Assembly (NCBI GenBank): GCA_030762935.1
Contig: CM060888.1
Span: 119,237,468-119,301,467, forward strand
Length of the DNA stretch: 64,000 nucleotides
Source: Hymenopus coronatus
Taxonomy: Eukaryota; Arthropoda; Insecta; Mantodea; Hymenopodidae
Direction: 5' to 3'
The notes below the pieces were generated by a model. The model was given only the letters and a program-made list of their open reading frames with translations. It did no database searches and was not told the origin of the DNA. The stretch's first letter is position 1; every line of letters begins with the position of its first letter. Below are positions 55,336 through 64,000 of this stretch, one piece after another. The translations under genes and the position numbers were made by a program.

Positions 55336-55932
55336 ATTAAATGTCTATGCAACATATATCGGCCAATCTCGAAAAATTTTACTATAATAGAGACTAAAGT
55401 GAATTTAAATAATTTATTTAGTTAATGTTACTATAATTTAAAACATGAAAGGTGAAAATGCGTTTCTTCCGCTGTTTTAAGGTATAATTTATCACATCAT
55501 ATTGTCTAGCAGCACGTAAAATAGCAAAGTTTGGAATCCAAACAGGAAACAAATGTAATTATGAAGCTCTTTTTAAAACCCTAGTCAAAATTCTGTTTAC
55601 AGAGTTAGCGTCACTGAAATTAACGTTGCCCTTGTTAATATGAAGCATCAAAGACGTAAGATGTCTGACTTATATCGCGATAGCATTTAAGCTTATTTGT
55701 GATTTCCCCTTTAAATGCTTGTTCCTTTATATTCTACTACCTCATCAACGATGTCAACGCGAAATCGCTCTAGGTAAATAAAATACGAAAATTACAAACA
55801 TGAGTATGATTCTCAGCGAAGGTTTCAAACGAAAACAGTATCGAATGTAGAAATGTTATTTTTGCTTTTTAGGTTAAAAACCAAACAACCGTAATTGAAT
55901 TCAAGGTATAAAATGACAAGTTTTATTAACTA
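55336..55932. other. no recognisable feature
   Basis: AT-rich spacer. Confidence 0.35.
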
Positions 55933-55935
55933 TTG

Positions 55936-55979
<44 letters not shown>

Positions 55980-55980
55980 T
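55933..55980 (+). repeat. (ATT)n microsatellite
   Basis: About 15 ATT units forming the reversed A-rich tail region of the adjacent SINE C. Confidence 0.93.
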
Positions 55981-56232
55981 TATGGTTTCATTTATATAAC
56001 CCCTTTAACATCTAAGGTCATATCGGGGGTTTTGCACTTGAAACAACTCGTGGTCTGCAAGTTCTTTTACGTTTGGTTTAAATCATATTTTCCTCAAACA
56101 CACACACACACACTCTCACATACATAGTTCTTGATTCTGTGGGGGATAGGGAATAATTCTGACTAAAGAAAAATTCCCCGCCCCTGCCAGGAATCAAACT
56201 TGGGACCTTTGGGTGAGAGGTCAGCTCGCTGA
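55980..56232 (-). mobile_element. tRNA-derived SINE family C, second copy
   Basis: ATTTATATAACCCCTTTAAC, ATCTAAGGTCATATCGGGGG, AGGGAATAATTCTGACTAAAG and AATTCCCCGCCCC match 49310-49510. Box B is present (CAAGTTTGATTCC on the minus strand). The head is cut off at CAGCGAGCTGA before box A completes. Confidence 0.85.
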
Positions 56233-56264
56233 AACAAGTATTTGATAGGTAGAATCAGACTTAA

Positions 56265-56350
56265 AAATCCAATACCATAGCCGGTATTTGAACTACGGAT
56301 CTCCCGGTTTCAAGCCGGTTGCTCTACCACTGAGCTACCATGGCAGCATA
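56265..56350 (-). mobile_element. tRNA-like SINE family D, copy 1
   Basis: The minus strand reads GCCATGGTAGCTCAGTGGTA (box A), CCGGCTTGAAACCGGG (anticodon-arm-like, UGA position), then GTAGTTCAAATACC (box B). There is no long variable arm, so it is not a serine tRNA. Head-to-head with copy 2. Confidence 0.7.
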
Positions 56351-56394
56351 CCGGCAGATTTCTCAACTGACTCGCATGTTTCAATGGTATGCCG

Positions 56395-56500
56395 GCATGT
56401 TGCCATGGTAGCTCAGTGGTAGAACAACCGGCTAGAGACCGGGAGATCCGTGGTTCAAATCCCGGCTGTGGCATTGCATTTTTCAGTCTGATTTTACCTA
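56395..56500 (+). mobile_element. tRNA-like SINE family D, copy 2
   Basis: GCCATGGTAGCTCAGTGGTA ... CCGTGGTTCAAATCCCGG, followed by a tail CAGTCTGATTTTACCTATCC that also flanks copy 1 in inverted form (AGAATCAGACTTAAAAATCC). Confidence 0.7.
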
Positions 56501-56649
56501 TCCAACTCCTGTCCTACACACGGTTTCTGTGAGAAAACATTAACATTATCGTAAGTGTCCTTAATAGTTGGCTATACTATGAATCCTGGGACTAAAAGTA
56601 CTTACAACGTTGTAAATCGTCATCTCAAAATAATTTGAGATCACCTTGA

Positions 56650-56815
56650 GGTTTACCGGGAAACATGCGAGTCAGTTGAGAAATTCAATGCTATGCCGGT
56701 ATGTTGCCATGGTAGCTCAGTGGTAGGATAAGCGGCTAGGGACCGGTAGATCCATAGTTCAAATCCCGGCTTTGTCATACCTATCCAGCTCCTGTCCTAC
56801 ACATGGTTTCTGTGA
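56650..56815 (+). mobile_element. tRNA-like SINE family D, copy 3
   Basis: The upstream ACATGCGAGTCAGTTGAGAAATT-ATGCCGGTATGTTGCC repeats the segment between copies 1 and 2. Then GCCATGGTAGCTCAGTGG, a degraded anticodon region, and TAGTTCAAATCCCGG. Tail TCCTGTCCTACACATGGTTTCTG as in copy 2. Confidence 0.7.
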
Positions 56816-57559
56816 GAAAAAAAGTTGAGTTCAATTTATTCCTTGAGTTTATATTTGATAAATGAACACCATTCTACGGGAAAAAGTCCAAGAAGTGAGC
56901 TGACATAAAGTCGAAAGTAAAGGATGTCAAGATTTATGCATCATTTAACACGTTGCTAGATGACTTTGTAGCATGCTTGCTGAGGTTCTTGAAAGCTAAA
57001 TCAACATTCCGCTCATGTCAACAGCAAAGCCTCAGCAACGGTCTGTGACCGTTCCAAGGAAGGCTCTTTCTTTGATCTAGTTTAACTCAAGCGTGTTTGT
57101 CTGCTTTACTAAGGTTGTAAAGGCATATTTGATACTGCATGGCTTTTCCAAGCAGCTTTCAGTAAGCTTTTATACATTTAAACATGTTTTTATTTCTGCA
57201 TTGGTTACCTAATTTAAAGAACATATTGTATATTTGTACGACATGTAAAAATGCAATCTCTAGTTTAGTAGATTTCTTCAATGCTTAGGTACTTTTGAAA
57301 CACCTCAAATAAGTCAAGTCACCTTTTACTATTACAAGGTAAATTTTTAACGACATTTCTATCCCAATAGCAATTTCCAGGAAAATTGTATTAACAGTTT
57401 TCATTACAAGAAATTTTCGAGTTATTGTAACAAAATATATATTTTCAATTTTCTGAGCTTATTGAACGTTATGTGAACGGTGAATTGTAACTGCTGGACA
57501 AAACCTTGTGATAATGAAAGATTCAGTTGCCACAAAATTACCGCACATAGAATATTATA
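56816..57559. other. no recognisable feature
   Basis: AT-rich spacer before a compositionally different block. Confidence 0.35.
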
Positions 57560-59500
57560 ATAGAAGTGGTGCTCCAGGAAGCATTTTGGATCGTATTTAC
57601 CCTATGTTACATATATATTGGGACCTCACTTCTTCCAGTTGAGCCCAATAGTCAGGGACCAGAGAGATTTAATTTCTTCCCAAAAAGGAGAGGATCTATC
57701 CAAGCAACGTTCTCCTCCTTGGTGAACACTAGTTCACTGTTTTCGGAATTAGCGGATAAACTTGTTTCCTCACCCCATTCCACCTCTAGAGTAGTTGAGC
57801 TCCGAAATGTACTCGGGAATTTTTCACTTGCTACAAGGCATACGTCATCTGCATAGTGCTAGCGTAAATTTCGCCCTAATGATTCTGTTCAGTAGTTCAT
57901 ACATCACCGTCACTCAAGAGTGCAAAAAAGTTTCTCCTTAGGGAGATGCCCGGGGCATTGAGGCCCTCGTTAACTCGCTCCTAAAAGCTTCCATAGACTG
58001 TCAACCTTCCCAGGAGATCTTATTCCAGTCCAGAACTACCCGACTGGCTCCTTTGCTCTCCAGACACTTCATAATCGCGCATAAAGTAACGGGTTAAAGT
58101 TACCCTTGTTTTCCAGGAAAACTGCCATGGTCAGTTGGCAACACTTCAGCGACCCTCCAGACTTACTATAAGCTGACCGAGCATTGATTCCTCAGATTTA
58201 TCCAGTCAATAGTCATATTGATAAGGATGTGAGGGTCCATTAACCAACACTCATCATTAATGACAATCTACGAGTCTGTCCAGAGTCTTCAACATGCAGG
58301 ATGTTAGAATGAGAGGGAGTCCTGCACGATTGTTAGTTGGCAGACAGAGATTAAACAAAATGCCTCATGTCAAGGCTGGCTCTGAAAAATCTACACCAGT
58401 AGAAGATAAGCAGGGAAGAGTTCACATTCCCTTGCGCTTTTATTCGATTGCTCTTATGATTTGATTGTAGTCACAAGTCTCATAGGGAAGTTGCCAGCCA
58501 TCCTGAGAAGGCCTGAGTTCTAACCGATGATGGCTCTACCTGTAATACGGGTCTCTGGCGGTAAGCTTTAAGTAGCCACCCCAGATCTCCCCCTCCTATT
58601 GCGTCTTCGCAACCTAAGATAGGAATCCCCGAGCATAACTGATAGTAATCCACGAACATAGCCAGGTCCTTCGCATTCTTTATCTTGATCAAGACACACT
58701 AATTAGGGTTCCTGTAGAGGCAAACACTTTCTATAAAAGCGGCTAAGTAGATACGGAATGATCTAAGTTAACCTTCCCATCGTTACGGAAAAATCACCAT
58801 TTTCACGAGTTCCAGAACTGTTGCGGTCAAGACCTCGAGCAATGCCTTAACTCTCAATTGTGCTTTTTCTACACCGAATGCTCTTGTGGGACTGGGGTCA
58901 CATTAAATCATTAAGTTAAAGTTTTTATTTTGAAACAGACCACCACCTATCGGGGCAATCCCGTTACCCTCGTATCTCGTCAGTACCCTCAACAAGTCCC
59001 TCAATGTCTGACAGAGCTATCTCACTGGTCAGTACAACCAAATTTTTATCTTGGAGGCAGGACTGCTTCCCTACCTCTCCACATTTAGGAGCTACAGTCT
59101 TACCTCCTTTGGAATAGCCTGGGATTCTGTTAATAGAAGTCCCTAAACCTCCCTTTTGTATTTGTGCTCCCGTTTCTAAAGGAACCCTCCGGATTTAAGT
59201 TATTAAAACTCTGCGTTTCCACGATTAGCAATTGTTCCCTTTGGTCCGCCTAGGCACAGCCCCTTCAGTACCTGGGTAACATTATAATACTCTGAGAGGT
59301 TACCAGGTATTTTAGGGAATCTCTCAGCGATGCATGCACCATGCACCTCTTCGGAACGGGCCGCCTAATACCCTGGGATTGGGGAGTTGGTTTGCAATCT
59401 TCTATTGGTCATTCTGCAGTCAGCAATCCACCACCCACCATTGCCAGGTTTAGAAGATTAATTGTAAGGTCACTTCAGACCTCCCCCCACCCTCGTTGGG
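57560..59500 (-). pseudogene. degenerate LINE ORF2 (R1/I-like RT), minus strand
   Basis: A block of higher G+C and many dispersed stops. Minus-strand frames give MKCLESKGASRVVLDW (about 58075), resembling the 'CLExxGVPxxxxxW' stretch of RT, then ESLGRN-like pieces. HYADDVCLVASEKFPSTF (about 57800-57865) holds an intact YADD catalytic box. LSANSENSELVFTKEE (about 57735) and DPLLFGKKLNLS (about 57670) follow, which is the order in R1-like insect LINEs ('LSxNPxKTELVLFTRKR...GxxLxxS'). The 5' portion (58440-59500) has the same composition with only short frames, and is assumed to be endonuclease-proximal sequence. At least ten stops or shifts make it inactive. Confidence 0.6.
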
Positions 59501-60384
59501 ACTAAACCTTACTAAGAGAAAAAACTAACTCTTGTAAAAGTTGTTTATTGCAAAAATAATGTGGTTCTATTAATCATTTCCAAGGCTTTAGTTATTTGTC
59601 TTTATAAGCTTTCCCATGTTTTTGACAGTATAATTTTAAAAAGTAACTATTAGTTCATTTTCTTTCTAATGGACTCTTACAAGATTGTATAATGTTAACC
59701 CTAATTTATTATATCAATTCTGCCACCCAAAACCCTTGTGAATGTGCTTTGAACACTTCTCCAAAATATTTACTATGGTTAAAACGGGCGTGTACGATAA
59801 CATTTAATAAAGTCTGTTGATAATCAGAGATAAGCCCTGCTAACATGTATCATAAGGGCTGATTAAAATAGCAAACTAATTTTGAAGAAAAACATATTTT
59901 ATACTGATTCCGAGAGAAGCATTTGACCAAAAAGAATATATAGAATTGCCCCCCCCCCAAAAAAAAACAACTAAAATCTTTATTCAAAGATATTTATTAC
60001 AGCAAGCTCAACCTCATGGTGGTAACAAATTACTAAGTATTATCTTTTCTACGTGAATATTTTACATAATGCATATAATACAATTCTCCCAATATTACTG
60101 TAAAATCTATTGCAAAATTAAATTTTACATAGTCTACAAATTTTGAAAATTAATGTCTTTAACATGAATTACAAAAGAAAGTCTAAATGCTTTTATTATA
60201 TTTTTTAATTTATTTTTTATTACTTTCTCATTGAGTTTATTCTTTCATGATTTAACAAATTGCATTTATATATTAAGCATTCTCCAATCTGTTTGTTCTG
60301 ATTCCACTTGTATATCGATCATACGTGATGTTGAACGTGGAAACGCGTTTGTTTATGCCGAAGGTATGTTTCCGTTCGGAAAAA
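59501..60384. other. no recognisable feature
   Basis: Strongly AT-rich. No coding or repeat signal. Confidence 0.4.
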
Positions 60385-60680
60385 TCTGACGTGTTCCATT
60401 CATATGACTTTCTGTATATCGCTGCAACAAGTTATTATTAAAAAAATCTTACGCTTCTATTTAGTTCATGCTAGTCGAGAAAAATTAGCAGAAATAGTCC
60501 TATTAGTTGGTTTCTTGTAAGTAGAAGCGAAATAAGGGCGTACCATAGGTTAAAGTGATAGTCAAAAGGTTGCTAGGCGACTGAAGCTCCTTTGTTTATA
60601 TGGACAGGAGTTGACAAATTCCTGTATGAGAAAAGTAAGTTTTTAAAGCTGAAACTAATAACAAGAAATATCTTAAAAAG

Positions 60681-60712
<32 letters not shown>

Positions 60713-61251
60713 ATCAATTCCACGCAAATAATGTATATAACAGAAATTATGTGTTTTAATGTGCTCTACATTTTTGTGTGTTAAGCTTTTGTCCATCTCT
60801 TATGGTTTAGCAGCTATGCAAAACGCCATAAAACTCATGCAGAATAAAGTAATCTTCAGGGGCTATTCCCAAAAAATTTAAGATATACTTTATTTATCAG
60901 GTGTTTAATATACGAAATTTTAATCAAAATCGTTCTTATCATTTTTGAGAAAATCCAAATTTTCGACTTTTTTTCTATGTAAAGGGTTTTCTTGGAACTC
61001 TTCGTGTGGCATCCTTGGAAGATACCAAACTTAAATACCAAGTTTGGTATTTTGCGGTCTTTTTGTTTTTGAGCTATGTTGTCCGCACATACGCACGCAC
61101 ACACACATACACACACCGTTTTTCTTAAAATGCTTTTTTTGGATTCTGGGGGACCTAAAACGTGTATTTCCGGTGAAATCTCGCTATCGAATGTTTAGTG
61201 CAATACAATACCTTCTCTATACACTATGTACATAGTACGTGTGGAGAAGGT
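60385..61251 (+). mobile_element. family H copy, full length
   Basis: Starts TCTGACGTGTTCCATTCATATGAC and ends GTGGAGAAGGT plus A run. A 30-bp A run (about 60680-60709) is expanded where AAAACGATCAACTCC normally lies. Palindrome at about 61030-61050. Confidence 0.93.
60678..60710 (+). repeat. poly-A tract inside family H
   Basis: About 30 A with a few G at the edges, at the position of the A run after ATATCTTAAAAA in other copies. Confidence 0.9.
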
Positions 61252-62094
61252 AAAAATGAGTTTAAATGTATATCAGATGTACTCAAGCTACATTAAAGTG
61301 GACCACGAATTATGGTGAAAGTAAAGGTCTAACAAGTTTGCAGTGAAACCTGTAACCTCTGGAGCTCGTATATCTGAAACGAAGACATTTAAATCTGTAT
61401 AATGGACTAATGGTGGACCTCAACCGCTTCTAATTCTGGGAGTTCCGAAGCCAGAGGATGTGTAATTAACAATGACCTTTGGATATAGCTGGACAGTGAG
61501 AAAGCACGAGACCGGGCACATCTCCCAAAGGTAACTAGCAGGATTCGCTTTGTAATTACTTTAACTTGGTGCTTAAATGGTCGGTCAATAAACTACGGAG
61601 CTTTTAAGGGGGAACCGTACGTGTCCTATTCCCATTCGAAGATCGACCATATCGCTCTACCATTTCATATCTGTCCACCTTCCCTCCAAATGTTTGATAC
61701 AAAAAGTGTCAACAAATAATACTTTAATAGAGAAAGCATTCTTTTCATATGTTACACAAAAGACTATAAATGATTTAAAGGGAGTCGAAATGCACAATCT
61801 TGCCAATGTTAAAGTTTGACCCATTATCTCAGCAACTATTTAACATAATGAGCTAAATTTTTGAAGCCATATTCAGCAATATCTTTGCTGTTGATTGATG
61901 AAAAATAGAATACTTCTGTTGATTAGAAGGAAAGGTATGAGTTTTTTTAATAAAGCGCTTAAAATGTTATTGAAAATGACGATGTATAAAATTTAAAAAA
62001 TAACTGATACATGCTCATAAAAACTTTTTCCTTAAAAAAATTGTGTGGTAAAAATTTCAGACCTTATTATCAATTATTTTCTGGGACATTTGTA
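61252..62094. other. no recognisable feature
   Basis: No open frame or repeat match seen. Confidence 0.4.
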
Positions 62095-62310
62095 TGCCTA
62101 GTTGGTCATATTGGATTATGAATGAATGAAATTGGTGAAATGATCCTCAAATGATATCAGGGTCCATGGAGCTTAAAGTTACTGGACTTCTAGGATTAGG
62201 GAAAACCCCGAAAAAAACTTTATCCAGGATAACTCACCCTAGCGAGATTCGAATTCACGACCTGTTGAATGTGAGGTAGACACGCTACCACCAGACGGAC
62301 TTACTCAGAA
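62095..62310 (-). mobile_element. tRNA-derived SINE family G, best copy
   Basis: The minus strand starts GTCCGTCTGGTGGTAGCGTG (box A) and has GGTCGTGAATTCGAATCTCG (box B). TAGGGTGAGTTATCCTGG, GGTTTTCCC and CCATGGACCCTGATATCATT follow. This copy supplies the head missing from 27108 and 52848. Confidence 0.82.
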
Positions 62311-63174
62311 ATTGTTTTCAAAGATAACATTAAATAAAAACGTAACCTAACTTTTCAAACACAACTTCGCAGTTCTTCAAAAATCTCAAATGAAGGAAAT
62401 ATGAGCGGGTTATCGATGCTACGCCTAGCTCATGTAAAACTTTCCGATCAAAGTAAAAAGAAAATTATCTTCTCTAACACTAGCATTTACAAAGTTAATG
62501 GTGTTTTAACAAGTGAGTGTACCAAAATGTTCTAAAAAACTACTACGCAGAATTATTTTTAACAATATATTAAAAATATTTACAATAAACGTACCTCTAT
62601 GACAGCAGTACCAAAATGAGCAGGAGATTCGAAATATTTAATCACAATTAAAACATAAAATGAGGAAAAAATTATGGAAATTCCATTTCAACTACCCTTA
62701 TGGCCACACATAGGTGAAATTTATAAATTCTATATTTATGAACACATGTTTATAATATTTATACCGCAAGTAACACACTTAATCTTAAGCAGTATACATA
62801 TCTTCATTCCAATAATTAGGGTGGTTTTCAAATTATTAATGTTCAATTGGTTACTTTAATGGTAAACAACAATTGGTCCGGACGATAAAAAAGTTAAAAT
62901 GTTACTAATATAAATATTTGTTTTGATACTTAGAAATAGTTACTAAAGAACAAATGCTGGAAACAGATATTTTATTGGTGTTATAGTTTTTGAGTAAAAT
63001 GTTACTCAAATTATGAACAATACAAACTTATAAACAATATTCTTCTATAATTTAGTGTGTTATTTACAAATTCTAAATAATATGTCTAAAATAATCGATA
63101 AAGAAAAATTATTCCCCACATTTTAATGCTTATAAATTCAAGAGTGGTTCTATAAAGTTTGAACAAACAAAACA
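62311..63174. other. no recognisable feature
   Basis: AT-rich spacer. The frame at 62674-62859 has no motif. Confidence 0.4.
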
Positions 63175-63403
63175 TTTGACATATTCCATTCACATGACTT
63201 TCTCTGCATCTCTGCAACAAATTATTACTAAATAAGCTTATTCTTCTATATTGTATTTCATGCTAAAACATCAGAAGAAACGGTTTTATTACTTAGCTCC
63301 TTATAAGTATATGGGAAATAAGAGAATGCACTGGCTAAACCGACAAGCAAATGTTTTAAAATGTGGTTGCTATGGGATTGACACCAGTTTTTTATTTTAT
63401 TTT

Positions 63404-63442
<39 letters not shown>
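63404..63442 (+). repeat. poly-T tract inside family H
   Basis: Near-uninterrupted T run of about 39. Confidence 0.9.
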
Positions 63443-63444
<2 letters not shown>

Positions 63445-63933
63445 GTGGCCAAGAGTGGACAAGTTCCAGTATGAGAAAAGCATTTTAAAACTGAAATAAA
63501 TAAAACGGAATATCTCGAAAACAGCCAACACTAAGAAAAAAAGGTATATAACATAAAGCATGTGTTTTGTCAAGATCTACATTTTTGTGTATTAAGTTTT
63601 TGTCTATCTCTTACAGTTTACCAGTTATGGAAAACTCGATAAAAAATCATACGGAATAAAGAGGTATTCAGGATTCCCATAAAATTCAAGGTATGCATTT
63701 TATTTTTCATGTAAATATCTTAAATGTACGAGATTTTAATCAAAATCGGTAGAGCCATCTATGAGAAAATTAAAATGTTATCATTTTGTCCGATGTAAAG
63801 AGTAGTTTGGAGTGGAGAATTTTCTTGAAAATCCTAGTGAGTATCCTTGGAATATACTGAACTTAAATATCAAGTATGGCATTTAACGAATCCTCGTTTT
63901 TTAACTATGCTACCCACACACACACACACACAT

Positions 63934-63936
<3 letters not shown>

Positions 63937-63991
<55 letters not shown>
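63937..63991 (+). repeat. (TA)n microsatellite
   Basis: About 55 bp of TA following CACACACATAAAATA at the microsatellite position of family H. Confidence 0.95.
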
Positions 63992-63992
<1 letters not shown>

Positions 63993-64000
63993 CCGGACAC

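Larger units (their letters stand above)
63175..64000 (+). mobile_element. family H copy running off the window
   Basis: Starts TTGACATATTCCATTCACATGAC. The poly-T expansion at about 63404-63442 falls where CTTTGTTTG normally lies. Degenerate palindrome AAATATCAAGTATGGCATTT at 63867-63886, then a CA tract and a long TA tract to 63991. The 3' hairpin would lie beyond the window. Confidence 0.9.

Noticed and set aside
56281..56346. A functional tRNA-Ser(UGA) gene
   Set aside because: The anticodon position would read UGA, but there is no long variable arm, the T stem is mispaired, and two further copies nearby share non-tRNA flanks. It is a SINE-type unit.

Overview
This is AT-rich, repeat-dense nuclear DNA from an animal, most likely an arthropod. 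The suggestion rests on the repeat content: non-LTR retrotransposons (LINEs), a mariner, a Penelope-like fragment, several tRNA-derived SINE families, and long CA, TA and homopolymer runs. I find no host protein gene, rRNA or convincing functional tRNA gene. Essentially every recognisable coding stretch belongs to a transposable element, and nearly all are broken.

The dominant component is one family of about 0.80-0.95 kb, called family H here. About 40 complete or partial copies lie on both strands and cover roughly 40% of the window by my manual tally. The sense strand starts TCTGATGTGTTCC with a short hairpin. A subterminal ACTTTCTCTACA motif follows, then an AT-rich body, a near-perfect AAATACCAAGTTTGGTATTT palindrome and a CA microsatellite. 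It ends in a palindromic hairpin and GTAGAGAAAGT, so the terminal sequence is the inverted copy of the subterminal motif. No copy encodes a protein. Asymmetric inverted repeats, an internal microsatellite, a 3' hairpin and head-to-tail arrays are the layout known for non-autonomous Helentrons (HINE/DINE-1 type rolling-circle elements). The family assignment is inference. Element names, subfamilies and boundaries below come from reading copies against each other.

Layout. 0-9 kb: degenerate H copies and two LINE remnants on the minus strand. 9-12 kb: a SINE, then a GC-rich, 14-bp-TSD-flanked retroposon carrying only a LINE ORF1 (zinc knuckles plus C-terminal helices). 12-22 kb: H copies, one holding a 347-bp Penelope-like palindrome, plus nested SINEs. 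22-26 kb: a nearly full-length but dead LINE with endonuclease and reverse transcriptase. 26-35 kb: H copies, one split by a mariner fold-back element, and a second LINE. 35-38 kb: quiet AT-rich DNA. 38-45 kb: a tandem array of H copies, one containing an inverted H copy. 45-55 kb: more H copies and SINEs, and a 0.8-kb fold-back insertion. 55-57 kb: a cluster of tRNA-like SINEs. 57.5-59.5 kb: a degenerate LINE on the minus strand. 59.5-64 kb: quiet DNA and two H copies.

Nothing here works as a pathway. The biology is layered transposition. H copies serve as landing sites for a LINE, a mariner, a Penelope-like element, SINEs and other H copies, and several insertions keep clear target-site duplications that allow relative dating.
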